This document shows positions 1-9,203 of a stretch of 64,000 nucleotides of DNA, piece after piece. Origin of the DNA: Marinomonas flavescens (GTDB taxonomy: Bacteria; Pseudomonadota; Gammaproteobacteria; Pseudomonadales; Marinomonadaceae). A program made the translations under genes and the position numbers. The number at the start of each line of letters is the position of its first letter. The stretch's first letter is position 1. The notes under the pieces are model-generated. The model did not search any database. It was not told the DNA's origin and worked only from the letters and a program-made list of their open reading frames with translations. The stretch covers positions 1 through 64,000 of the forward strand of contig NZ_SJSB01000012.1 in NCBI RefSeq assembly GCF_004352835.1, read 5' to 3'.

Positions 1-69
1 AACTGCTGATAATTCATGTTGGTACTGCTTTGTTCTGTGGTAAGAAGAATCATACCAACTTCAGCAGTT
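1..69. repeat. Bipartite inverted repeat at the left edge
   Basis: Positions 1-9 (AACTGCTGA) pair with 61-69 (TCAGCAGTT), and 18-24 (GTTGGTA) pairs with 53-59 (TACCAAC). This could form a long imperfect hairpin with an asymmetric internal loop. There is no T-tract, so it is not a simple terminator. The window begins inside it, so its full extent and the gene it belongs to cannot be seen. It could be the end of a mobile element or a structured RNA; neither is established. Confidence 0.4.
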
Positions 70-473
70 GGCTTCTTCTACACCTGATTAGCAGTGTCGC
101 ACTTATTATCTGAATTTAGGAATATAGAGTTATAGTGTGCCGTTACGAGGGTAGATCATCATTCTATTCGTTTTTTCATAATATTGTTTTTATATAACAA
201 CATCTGATGATCTCTAAATTCAGAATTAGTTCCAACTAAATTCAGGATATAATAATAAAAGTTCTGTCTTTATTTAGTGAAAAACTTTAAAAAATAGAAA
301 TAAATGATCATAAGAAAAAATAATATTGTTTTATTTTATTATTCTTTTAAAGTGGCCTTGGAATTAAATGCTTTGTTTAAATAACATAGATAATAAATGT
401 GATATGGAATGTACATTAATTAGCGTGTTCAAAGTTACATTTTATAAAAGTTCACATAAAAAAGGTTTTTAGA
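70..473. other. AT-rich non-coding stretch
   Basis: No convincing gene is seen here. The 10-mer CTGAATTTAG at 110-119 recurs inverted as CTAAATTCAG at 214-223 and 236-245, so alternative hairpins are possible. The stretch is very AT-rich towards 300-470 and should hold the promoter of the membrane-protein gene that starts at 474, but no clear -35/-10 pair can be defended. Confidence 0.4.
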
Positions 474-890
474 ATGAGTACAATTACTTTACCACGAGAG
501 AAGTTAGAGTGGAGTTTGCTAGGTTTGCGTTTAGGCGTATTTATAGTATTGCTCATGTGGACAATAGATAAATTTATCAACCCAGGTCATGCGGCCGTTG
601 TCCTGAAGGTGTTTTACTCCATTCCTGCTTTGGGTAACAGTATTACTTACCTTATCGGGGCGTTGCAGCTGGCTTTGATCTTGAGCTTTTTGATTGGCTT
701 TCAAAAAAGATGGGTGACTTTGATTATATTAATCATGCACTTAAGCTCAACTCTAGTCTCTTTTGGACGCTACCTTGACCCTTGGGCTGGTGCCAATTTA
801 TTGTTCTTTGCTGCTTGGCCAATGCTAGCCGCTATTTTTATGCTGTATCTTTTCCGTGAGTATGACAATAAGTTTTCTATTGGAAAATAG
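474..890 (+). CDS. DoxX-like small integral membrane protein
   Basis: This 138-residue protein has about four hydrophobic segments (roughly residues 15-35, 52-75, 78-98 and 103-126) joined by short loops, which is the size and layout of DoxX/YkgB-type inner-membrane proteins. A charged start and the motif MWTIDKF near the first helix fit that group. DoxX relatives have been linked to quinone or thiol redox chemistry, but nothing here shows a substrate. The ATG has an AAGG Shine-Dalgarno element 8 nt upstream. The gene stands alone and is followed by a hairpin terminator. The family assignment rests on topology and motif feel, not on a catalytic signature. Confidence 0.55.
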   Translation: MSTITLPREKLEWSLLGLRLGVFIVLLMWTIDKFINPGHAAVVLKVFYSIPALGNSITYLIGALQLALILSFLIGFQKRWVTLIILIMHLSSTLVSFGRYLDPWAGANLLFFAAWPMLAAIFMLYLFREYDNKFSIGK

Positions 891-946
891 TGTTTTGAGT
901 TAGTGCGTTAAGTAAGTGTGTTAGATAGATGAGTGTAGATGATTTT

Positions 947-976
947 GCACGTCCTTTCTGAGGGCGTGCTTTTTTT
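947..976 (+). terminator. Rho-independent terminator after the DoxX-like gene
   Basis: A 9-bp stem (GCACGTCCT / AGGGCGTGC, one G-T pair) with a 5-nt loop is followed by seven T residues. It lies 57 nt after the stop codon of the upstream membrane-protein gene. Confidence 0.85.
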
Positions 977-1146
977 ATGCTATTAGTTTTTAAAGAATAA
1001 TGTGTATTTTAATGAGTACTAAAAATAGACATATTAATGAATTGTTTCATATAAAGTTTTTTGTAAGTTGTTTTAAGACTTTTATGAGTTATAGATATAA
1101 CTTTTAAATCTACTAAAATACCTGAGTATGTTTGGTTTATTCGAAT

Positions 1147-1178
1147 TAAAAAAAGCAAAACTCGAATAGAGTTTTGCT
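1147..1178 (-). terminator. Rho-independent terminator after the peroxiredoxin-like gene
   Basis: A perfect 10-bp stem (AGCAAAACTC / GAGTTTTGCT, 5-nt loop) is preceded on the plus strand by a run of A, which becomes a T-tract in the minus-strand transcript. It lies about 40 nt beyond the stop of the minus-strand gene at 1216. Confidence 0.85.
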
Positions 1179-1215
1179 TTATGTTTTCTGGAATAGTTAA
1201 TTCAATATTATGAAA

Positions 1216-1746
1216 TTAAACTAATTCACCTCGTGCAGGGTAGTCTTTACTTACCGCAAAATCGATAGCGCCAAGCACTTCTTTAAAGTGTGGTCGAGCA
1301 AATGGCATAGTGCTGATATTGCTCCAATATAAAGTGCCATCTGGACGAATTAAGAAAAATCCTGGCTCAGTAAATTCAGCCGGTTCTTCAACACCAATAC
1401 TGGTTAAACCGCGACCAGCACTGCGATGTAATCCCCATGCTTGAGATTGCTCAACGGTCAGGCCGTAGCCCATAGTCAGGTTTTCTATTTCCCACTCAGT
1501 AGAAGCTTGCTGAGCGCGCTCTTGCGTGTCGCTACTAAGGGCAATAACACTGACGCCTTTTGCCGCAAAATCATCCGCTAAACGACTTAACTCTCTCAAA
1601 TAATTTTTGCAAAGAGGGCAGTGAAGGCCACGGTAAACCACCACCATTGTAAAATTCTCAGGTGTTTGCTCAGCCAAAGACCAAGAGCCTGTTAGCGTGT
1701 TAAGTGCCAATTCAGGCGTAGCAACTCTAGGTTTTAATACGGTCAT
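1216..1746 (-). CDS. AhpC/TSA-family peroxiredoxin-like protein
   Basis: The 176-residue protein has a thioredoxin-like fold signature. A beta strand (FTMVVVYRG) leads into the redox motif LHCPLCK, a CxxC, and a later strand FFLIRPDGTLYW is typical of AhpC/TSA proteins. It probably reduces peroxides or disulfides in the cytosol, since no signal peptide is seen. The frame is open to an ATG at 1779, but the ATG at 1746 has a GAGGA element 6 nt upstream while 1779 has none, so 1746 is chosen. It is transcribed divergently from an AraC-type regulator 120 bp away, which is a likely controller. The oxidant substrate is unknown. Confidence 0.75.
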   Translation of the reverse strand: MTVLKPRVATPELALNTLTGSWSLAEQTPENFTMVVVYRGLHCPLCKNYLRELSRLADDFAAKGVSVIALSSDTQERAQQASTEWEIENLTMGYGLTVEQSQAWGLHRSAGRGLTSIGVEEPAEFTEPGFFLIRPDGTLYWSNISTMPFARPHFKEVLGAIDFAVSKDYPARGELV

Positions 1747-1866
1747 TTCTGCGTCCTCATAGTTGGTTATTTTTACCATGAAGGCATAATAGGATAAAAC
1801 CTGATACGATAGGTGCTTATTAATGCTAATTTCATTGCAGATCGTATTTTATAAGGTTAAGGAATA

Positions 1867-2727
1867 ATGGATCGACTTTCTTCTGTGTTGAGCGCCTTTC
1901 GTCCAAAGGCCACTTCCGTCAGTAGTTGCTTTTTTTTGGAGCCACGAGGTAGCTTGTCTCTTTCTGTTGATTCTAGTTATTGGTTGTACGTGATAAGTGG
2001 CGAGTTAATCCTAAAAACAAAAGACAACAACCGGACAGCATTAAACACTGGCGATGGTATTTGGTTGGCTTCGGGATTAGATCTTGAAGTGCAGTTATCT
2101 AAGACAGAGAGCGCTAACAAAAACGTGGATAACAAGCTGTTAATCTGCGAATTCGATTTTGGTACGAAAGCACTAAACCCACTACTTGATGTTGAATGGC
2201 AATGGGTGAAAGTAGAACGGGAGGATGAAGCGGCTCAACAGCTATCGCCATTAAATTCGTTATTACTTACAGAGGTCATGCAACCTCGTTGTGGATCGCA
2301 GATTGTTGTAGAGCGGTTAGCGGAAGCCTATTTAGTGCAATTGTTGAGACTTTTTATGCAAACCAAAAAAATTCAATTTGGATTATTTGCAGGATTAAGT
2401 GATAGTAAATTAGCGCGAGCGATAGTCGCCATTCATGAATGCCCACATGAAGCGTGGCAAGTCGCCAGTCTTGCGGAGAAAGCAGGGATGTCCCGTTCGG
2501 CTTTCAGTGGCTTGTTTAAAACGACGATGGGTATGACACCAATGGCCTATTTGACGTCATGGCGAATGCGGTTAGCGGCGCAGCGTATCAAACAAGGTGA
2601 TGAAAATATTGCCATCCTATGTCATGAACTTGGCTATCAGAGTGAAGCGGCGTTTCGGCGTGCTTTTAAAAAAGTAATGGGGATCGCACCAGGAATGATA
2701 AATCGCCAAGTACAGGCGATATCATAG
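1867..2727 (+). CDS. AraC-family transcriptional regulator (cupin plus HTH)
   Basis: The 286-residue protein has an N-terminal cupin-like half (residues ~1-170, opening DRLSSVLSAFRPKATSVSS as in the Cupin_6 ligand-binding domain). A C-terminal AraC DNA-binding domain (~185-280) carries two helix-turn-helix units: WQVASLAEKAGMSRSAFSGLFK and the closing IAILCHELGYQSEAAFRRAFKK region. It should act as a DNA-binding activator responding to a small ligand. A good AAGGA element precedes the ATG. It is divergent from the peroxiredoxin-like gene, so regulation of that gene is a reasonable guess. No terminator is obvious before the tRNA promoter. Confidence 0.85.
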   Translation: MDRLSSVLSAFRPKATSVSSCFFLEPRGSLSLSVDSSYWLYVISGELILKTKDNNRTALNTGDGIWLASGLDLEVQLSKTESANKNVDNKLLICEFDFGTKALNPLLDVEWQWVKVEREDEAAQQLSPLNSLLLTEVMQPRCGSQIVVERLAEAYLVQLLRLFMQTKKIQFGLFAGLSDSKLARAIVAIHECPHEAWQVASLAEKAGMSRSAFSGLFKTTMGMTPMAYLTSWRMRLAAQRIKQGDENIAILCHELGYQSEAAFRRAFKKVMGIAPGMINRQVQAIS

Positions 2728-2788
2728 TAATGAATCAATATTTTTTGGCATTTGATTGAATTAATACATAAAAATTGCCTCTCTATCT

Positions 2789-2816
2789 TTGCATTAGTTA
2801 AGCATATAGCTATAAT
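2789..2816 (+). promoter_or_regulatory. Sigma-70 promoter of the tRNA-Ile gene
   Basis: TTGCAT at 2789-2794 and a perfect TATAAT at 2811-2816 are separated by 16 bp. The predicted transcription start falls a few bases before the tRNA 5' end at 2831. Confidence 0.75.
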
Positions 2817-2830
2817 ACGAATCGTTTTTA

Positions 2831-2907
2831 GGGCCTGTAGCTCAGTTGGTTAGAGCGTCCGACTCATAATCGGCAGGTCGAGTGTTCAAGTCACTCCAGG
2901 CCCACCA
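2831..2907 (+). tRNA. ileX: tRNA-Ile2 (anticodon CAT, lysidine type)
   Basis: A full cloverleaf can be drawn: acceptor GGGCCTG/CAGGCCC, D-arm GCTC...GAGC, anticodon loop CTCATAA with CAT at 2865-2867, T-arm GAGTG-TTCAAGT-CACTC, discriminator A and encoded CCA (2905-2907). The anticodon CAT would read AUG, but the GGGCCTG acceptor and ACTCATAATC core resemble the minor isoleucine tRNA. That tRNA is modified by TilS to read AUA, and the core differs from the GGCTACG acceptor of elongator tRNA-Met. Pair 27-43 is a T/C mismatch, which is odd. The gene has its own promoter and terminator, and its 3' half is duplicated at 5707. Confidence 0.85.
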
Positions 2908-2915
2908 TATAAAAT

Positions 2916-2962
2916 AAGCCTCTAGAGCGTTAGTGAAAACTAACCTTCTAGGGGCTTTTTTA
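2916..2962 (+). terminator. Terminator of the tRNA-Ile gene
   Basis: A long interrupted stem has outer arms AAGCC(T)CTAG / CTAGGGGCTT and inner arms GTTAGT / ACTAAC, with a GAAA loop, and ends in a T-tract. A diverged copy of the same hairpin follows the decayed tRNA fragment at 5757. Confidence 0.8.
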
Positions 2963-3735
2963 TTGCCTGTGAAATATAGTCAAGTACGGGCGTTGCTAAA
3001 ACGAGTTTTAACACTCAGCTAAACACGTATATTTCTCTAATACCCTCTTATTTTTTCCGTGTTCAGGACACGAACAGATGGATGCTTCGGCACAGATAGC
3101 TAATGAACTATCGATATTTTGGTGGTAATTTAGGCTAATTCTAGGATTGATGTGTGTGGTTGAAATGAAAGGTATTGTGACTGATGAAAAAATCTCAGAT
3201 TTTAGAGATTTAGTTAATTCTAATTCAAAGTTCGTTTATCAAATTTACAAAGATAAAGGTGGTAAGAATCTTTTTCACCTCGTTTGCTCTTGTATGGATT
3301 GGATCAGTGTTTCAGTGCGGCACTTAGATAATGCACCTAAGTTCGATTCAAACATAGACGTAAAGTGTATGCAGATTTACTCCCTCATATCATCTATTGA
3401 CCTAATCTCGGCATCAGTAAACCAACTGCACAGAGTTTTTGTGAATGAAAAAACAGTTCCATTTAAAGGTGAGAAGAAGTGTTTTCACAATCGCCTAATT
3501 GAGCGAGAAGATGACAATACATACTTTAAAACTCTAAGAGCTTGCTTTGGTGCTCATCCTGTAGAGTTGAATCAATCTAACTCAAAACGCTTTGCAAGTT
3601 GGCCGTTCAAGAGCTATTTAAACAATGCTGATTTAACTGTTCACTTATACAGTAGAGAAATTGGTGAAGAAGACTTAACTCTGGACGTCTACATAAGTGA
3701 GTTATTGAAATTTCTAACAACTCGATATGTAGTGG

Positions 3736-4913
<1,178 letters not shown>

Positions 4914-5520
4914 TTGTTCACCTGTAAAGTTATGAGATGAGTTTATCATCTCTAATCAGGTGGCCAAATTCACTATGCCACTACAATATGACTATCTTGA
5001 AGTAATTGCTGAAAAGATTCAGAGCTTGTTTAAAGAGTACCAGACAAACTTTTCTAAGCAGTCTATTGAGACTAAATCTGATCCATTAGAACAGCTATAC
5101 GTTCTAAAAATCGAATCAGAAAAGCGGTTGGATAATGACTATTACAACGGTGAGATTGATGACCTGATTATGATATTTCAAGCAAATGTGACTGATGCTG
5201 CGCTTGAGCTTCTAGCTGATACTTATAAAGAGTCGCTACTACCTACTATTGAGGAGATCAAGGCCAATCTACAATCAATGAATATCGTTGATTTGGAAAC
5301 TGATTCTGATGTGAATAATAGTTCAGATCTTGGTAGAGAGTTAAGTTATGAACTACCAAAGCTCTATACTTGGATCTATACGGGTAGATATGATCCGCTT
5401 CTGGACTACTACTTTGAACGATTCAATGCTGTTACTAAAGGGAAGTTTAAATTCAGTGAAAATGATGAAAGAAACCTGATTTTTCTAAAAGTAAATCTAA
5501 TGTTAAAAGGCTGTAACTAA

Positions 5521-5706
5521 TTTTGTGTAGCTGCCTATCATAAAATGCTCTTTGAGATGCTTTTAGACACGAAAGAATTTCCTACTAGAAAGCTGTACTT
5601 CTATGACTAAGTCATCGGACTTAGCGTCTTGAATGTGTAGTCTTTTATGATTAAATATATTTCATGAATCTAGATCAAACTACATCAATTAATAGGTATT
5701 AAAGCC
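5521..5706. other. Non-coding stretch before the tRNA fragment
   Basis: AT-rich sequence between the interrupted island gene and the duplicated tRNA half. No gene, integrase remnant or clear terminator is seen. Confidence 0.4.
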
Positions 5707-5756
5707 CATGATCGGCAGGTCCATCGTTCAAGTCGAGACAGACTCACCATATAAAA
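5707..5756 (+). repeat. Decayed copy of the tRNA-Ile 3' half (attachment-site-like)
   Basis: These 50 nt match 2865-2914 at 40 of 50 positions. Similarity begins exactly at the anticodon CAT and runs through the variable loop, the GTTCAAGT T-loop, the ACCA end and the following TATAAAA. The T-stem and acceptor positions have drifted (acceptor arm now CAGACTC), and no 5' half is present, so it is not a working tRNA. Similarity continues into a duplicated terminator. The arrangement fits a tRNA gene whose original 3' end was displaced by site-specific integration of the 2.8-kb segment between the copies. An old tandem tRNA duplication is the alternative. Confidence 0.7.
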
Positions 5757-5805
5757 AAGCCCCTAGAGAGTTAGTGAGTGCTAACTTTCTAGGGGCTTAT
5801 TTATT
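5757..5805. terminator. Bidirectional terminator (copy of the tRNA terminator)
   Basis: A strong hairpin (AAGCCCCTAGA 5757-5767 with TCTAGGGGCTT 5788-5798, plus inner GTTAG/CTAAC pairs) has T-rich sequence after it on the plus strand and an A-run before it. It can therefore also stop the minus-strand solute-binding-protein transcript that ends at 5812. Confidence 0.8.
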
Positions 5806-5811
5806 GTTGCT

Positions 5812-7047
5812 TTATTCTTTTACTTTAAAGGTATGTTGGCGAACTTTTTCTAGACGTTTGAGTATGCTGTCTAGTCGTTCGGGTTTAACCATAAACTCTT
5901 GGAAGCCTTTCATTCCTTCTTTAGCCATATTAGGTGGTGTGTCGCGGTCATAAAACTGAGCGGTACCACTGGCGTTATTTAGAACTTCGACGCCTTTATT
6001 TAAGAAATAATTGTCTACGATAGACGCATTTTTATTCGTTGGTATTTGCAGTAATGCGGCATTAACGAGCGTTTGGTTATCTGCTCTAGCCATAAATTTA
6101 AGAAACTTACGCGCGTCCTTTTTGTTTTTTGCTTTGGCTGGGATATGGATCGTATCGGTAGGAGCATCTTCTGCAACGGGTACTGTAGGATCTATGATTG
6201 GGAATTGAAAAAAGCCTATTTTTCCGTCTAAGTTTTTTGGGAAGTTAGGAGCAATATAGTTACCAATCAAATACATAGCGGCAGAACCATTATATAAGAA
6301 TGGCTGCGCTTCCTGCCAAGAGTACGAAGCATGATTTTGTAAGAAGTAACCTGGTTCAACCAGCTCTTTCCAATATTTGAAGACATTACGAACTCGCTCG
6401 TCAGTATAAGCGATACGGCCGTCCATTAGGTCCATATGAAACTTAAGTCCATTTAGTCGTAAATCTATATAGTCGAACCAAGCGGCTGCAGGCCATAAAA
6501 ATTTAGTTCCAATCGCAATAGGCTCTACGTTATTGGATTTGAGCGTCGCACTTACTTTTAATAGATCTTGCCAAGTTTTTGGAGCAGAAAGGCCGTATTT
6601 TTCAAATATATCTTTACGGTAATACACGCCTACTTGGTAATAAGTATAAGGGATACCCCATTGTTTACCGTCGACAGTCATGGAGGAAACAGAAGATGGC
6701 ATGCTCTTTTTGAGGTCTAGCTCTTTCCAAATATCACTGACATCGGTAAATAATTTCCGATCGACAAAGGTTTTCATTCGATTGCCGGCATACCAAAAGA
6801 CAACATCCGGAGGCGAGGTGGCTAGCCAGTTACGAATAGCCGTTTTATAAGCCTCTTTATCGTATATATTGAATTCAACATTGATCTCAGGGTTTTCTGC
6901 CTCAAATTTCGCCATGATCTTTTGAAAAGCAGCTTTTGGCGCTGGATCGGCTTGGTCTGAATTGATAACGAGTGTGCTTGCGTGGGCTGAACTAATGAGT
7001 GCCGTTGCCAGTAGGAGTGGGGTTAATAAGGATTTTAGTTTTTTCAT
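5812..7047 (-). CDS. ABC-transporter extracellular solute-binding protein, family 1 (probably sugar)
   Basis: The 411-residue periplasmic protein has a clear Sec signal peptide (MKKLKSLLTPLLLATALISS then AHA, cleavage near residue 23). The body has the family-1 binding-protein pattern: IMAKFEAENPEINVEFN near the N-terminus, PPDVVFWYAG, WGIPYTYYQVGVYYRKDIFEKYGL, and FLYNGSAAMYLIGNY. It should capture a sugar or oligosaccharide for an importer. A GAGG element lies 8 nt before the ATG. The gene is 37 bp downstream of an esterase gene on the same strand, so they are probably one operon. Unusually, no permease or ATPase gene is next to it, so its importer must be encoded elsewhere or be shared. 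Confidence 0.85.
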   Translation of the reverse strand: MKKLKSLLTPLLLATALISSAHASTLVINSDQADPAPKAAFQKIMAKFEAENPEINVEFNIYDKEAYKTAIRNWLATSPPDVVFWYAGNRMKTFVDRKLFTDVSDIWKELDLKKSMPSSVSSMTVDGKQWGIPYTYYQVGVYYRKDIFEKYGLSAPKTWQDLLKVSATLKSNNVEPIAIGTKFLWPAAAWFDYIDLRLNGLKFHMDLMDGRIAYTDERVRNVFKYWKELVEPGYFLQNHASYSWQEAQPFLYNGSAAMYLIGNYIAPNFPKNLDGKIGFFQFPIIDPTVPVAEDAPTDTIHIPAKAKNKKDARKFLKFMARADNQTLVNAALLQIPTNKNASIVDNYFLNKGVEVLNNASGTAQFYDRDTPPNMAKEGMKGFQEFMVKPERLDSILKRLEKVRQHTFKVKE

Positions 7048-7084
7048 GGTTATAGCCTCTTTCTTCTTTTTATTTAGAGTGGCA

Positions 7085-7906
7085 TTAATCGTGTTTTATG
7101 ACTGGTTGTTCTGACTCAATGAGATTAAAAAATTGGAATGTTTGTTCAATATGCTGATGCCAATATGGCCAGCTATGTTCCCCCGTAAAGTGTTCAAATT
7201 GATGTTTTATGTTGAGTGTGTCTAATGTGTTATGTAGTTCGACATTGGCTTCGTACAATAAATCATCCTCTCCGCAATCAAAGCGCAGCGGCGGAAGCGT
7301 TGCTGCATTTTCGGTTATCCAAAATATAAGATTGTCTTGTTCTATGTTAAGGCAGGCATATTGATCTAGCGGTGTATCGGTAAATAGGCATATTTGTTCG
7401 AGTTTGGTGATTGCGGAGTGAGCCGAAATGCCACTAATACGATCTGCGTATTTTGCACCTAAGCGTAATGCCCCGTAACCTCCCATGGATAAACCTGTTA
7501 GGTAAATGTGACTGTTACTTGAAACACAAGCGACATTGTCTATAACGGCATCTAAAACATCTTCCATGATCCATTGTTCATAGTTACCGTGATTACTTGT
7601 AGGTAAGTACGCGGAGCCGTCTTGCAGGCCGCCATCGGAGGGCATAACTAAAACAAATTCGCCAAGGTTGTTAGCCTTTTTCAATTTTTCGTAAACTAAA
7701 TGCACCCCACCTAAGTGCATCCATACCCAGTGATTTCCGTAGACGCCATGCAATAAAACGATGATGGGAACGTCTTTTCCTTGAGCGTTAATGTTATAAA
7801 TTGAAACATCGTGACGACGCTCTAAATATGATGAATGTATGGTCAAAAACTGTGTGTTGTTTGGTGTATAAGCTGGGTTAGACACTTCTAAACGCTTGAT
7901 CGTCAT
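7085..7906 (-). CDS. Alpha/beta-hydrolase esterase (esterase D-like)
   Basis: The 273-residue cytosolic hydrolase has the oxyanion-loop strand PIIVLLHGVYGNHWVW (residues ~47-62), the nucleophile elbow GLSMGGYGALRLG with the catalytic Ser at ~143, a probable acid in the DCGEDDLLYEANV region, and a catalytic His in FEHFTGEHSWPYW. This is the layout of the esterase D / putative esterase family, which acts on acyl esters including acylated sugars. GAGG is 5 nt before the ATG. It leads an apparent operon with a sugar-type binding protein and is divergent from an AraC regulator, suggesting de-esterification of an imported or secreted carbohydrate. The substrate is not shown by the sequence. Confidence 0.8.
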   Translation of the reverse strand: MTIKRLEVSNPAYTPNNTQFLTIHSSYLERRHDVSIYNINAQGKDVPIIVLLHGVYGNHWVWMHLGGVHLVYEKLKKANNLGEFVLVMPSDGGLQDGSAYLPTSNHGNYEQWIMEDVLDAVIDNVACVSSNSHIYLTGLSMGGYGALRLGAKYADRISGISAHSAITKLEQICLFTDTPLDQYACLNIEQDNLIFWITENAATLPPLRFDCGEDDLLYEANVELHNTLDTLNIKHQFEHFTGEHSWPYWHQHIEQTFQFFNLIESEQPVIKHD

Positions 7907-8232
7907 TATTGCCTCGCTTAGCCTCAGTGAGAAACCATAACGCTTTTCGCAATGCGACTATGGAGTAGATTACGAATGCTTGGATATTACGATCAGACTT
8001 GTGAGAGCCCTCAAGCTTGACCCTTGTTATATAAAATAATATTCATCTAATTTTCGTGGCATAGCGTGATGTCACTTATTAGCCTAGATTAAAACATGTA
8101 AAGAATGTGATATTCTGCTAAATGTTTGTCTCGTAATGACATGAATTTGCGGTTTTTGTTATCTCTCTTGTTGTTCGAATAATGATCGATATCTGATGTT
8201 TTGAATACTTTTGTCTAGGTTGGAATAAAATA
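7907..8232. promoter_or_regulatory. Divergent promoter region between esterase and AraC genes
   Basis: This 326-bp AT-rich stretch separates two head-to-head genes and must contain both promoters and probably the AraC operator. No single -35/-10 pair or operator stands out enough to mark. Confidence 0.5.
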
Positions 8233-9105
8233 ATGATAAAAACACAAACCTATTGTGAGCCTTTCTGCATCCAAGAAGGTTATCAATTTGAAGTACACAG
8301 CGTGGCGTATGAAAAAAATGAGAGCTACTCATGTTTTATGCATTTTCATGAAGTTCATGAATTTATTATTTTTGATGAAATAGATGGCTCGTACTTCTAT
8401 TCTCAAGGAGAATCTCAGCTCAAAGATCACGATATTGTGTTTACACCCGCGCTTGAAACCCACGACTTCGAATTGAGCTCAGAGCAAAAGTCTTGGACGA
8501 TAGTGCAGTTTTTACCTGCATTTTTAGAAGATAATAATCTCACTAAAGAAGCGGATTTTTTACAATTTGGCATTCATTTACGCTTAGATAAAGAACAATT
8601 ACAGAATGTTCAGCAACAGTTAACATGGCTGAAAAAGAGTTATGAAGAAGACCCTCATAGTAATATGAGTTTAACCTTGCTTAAATTATTAATTATTTGG
8701 GTTGTTGAGCATGCCAAGCCAGTTAGTTATTTGCATGCCCAACCTATTACCACAAGCAAAGGTTATGAGCGTCTTGAGCCAGTCATAGATTTGTTTCGTC
8801 ATAATGCTTATGTTGAGCTCTCTTTAGTTGAAGCCGCTGAGTTATGTCATATTTCTACGTCTTATTTTTCTCGTTTGTTTAAGAGTGTTTTCCGCTTTAA
8901 TTTTTCTGAATATACGGTTAGACATAAACTCTATAGCTCTGCTCGTATGTTGACGCAGAGTAATAAATCAATCACTGAAATTAGCTATGAGCTAGACTTT
9001 TCAAATCCTTCTCATTTTATTGCTGTGTTTAAAAAACAATTCTCTGTAACGCCAAAACAGTACCGGAATGATCTTGTCGGGCGTTCTGTTAATAAAGCAG
9101 GTTAG
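8233..9105 (+). CDS. AraC-family transcriptional regulator (cupin sensor)
   Basis: The 290-residue protein has an N-terminal cupin barrel with a metal/ligand-type motif (SCFMHFHEVHEFIIFDEIDGSYFY, then LKDHDIVFTPALETHDFE). A C-terminal pair of AraC helix-turn-helix motifs occupies residues ~190-285 (LVEAAELCHISTSYFSRLFK and ITEISYELDFSNPSHFIAVFKKQF then SVTPKQYR). The cupin suggests a carbohydrate-like effector. It lies head-to-head with the esterase/solute-binding-protein operon and 98 bp before the dioxygenase gene, so it probably controls one or both. Confidence 0.88.
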   Translation: MIKTQTYCEPFCIQEGYQFEVHSVAYEKNESYSCFMHFHEVHEFIIFDEIDGSYFYSQGESQLKDHDIVFTPALETHDFELSSEQKSWTIVQFLPAFLEDNNLTKEADFLQFGIHLRLDKEQLQNVQQQLTWLKKSYEEDPHSNMSLTLLKLLIIWVVEHAKPVSYLHAQPITTSKGYERLEPVIDLFRHNAYVELSLVEAAELCHISTSYFSRLFKSVFRFNFSEYTVRHKLYSSARMLTQSNKSITEISYELDFSNPSHFIAVFKKQFSVTPKQYRNDLVGRSVNKAG

Positions 9106-9203
9106 TACAAATATCTGATATTTTTTAGTCATTCTGATGTTTTTATTAAAGGATTGGTTTTGTACTCTAATTGCATATTTATGACTATTTGGAGAAGCCA
9201 ATT

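Noticed and set aside
1..69. Possible integron attC site at the left edge
   Set aside because: The GTTGGTA/TACCAAC arms do not fit the GTTRRRY/RYYYAAC core, and no cassette array or integrase is present.
2831..2907. Reading the CAT tRNA as elongator tRNA-Met
   Set aside because: The acceptor GGGCCTG and anticodon-stem sequence match the minor isoleucine tRNA, not the GGCTACG acceptor of gammaproteobacterial tRNA-Met.
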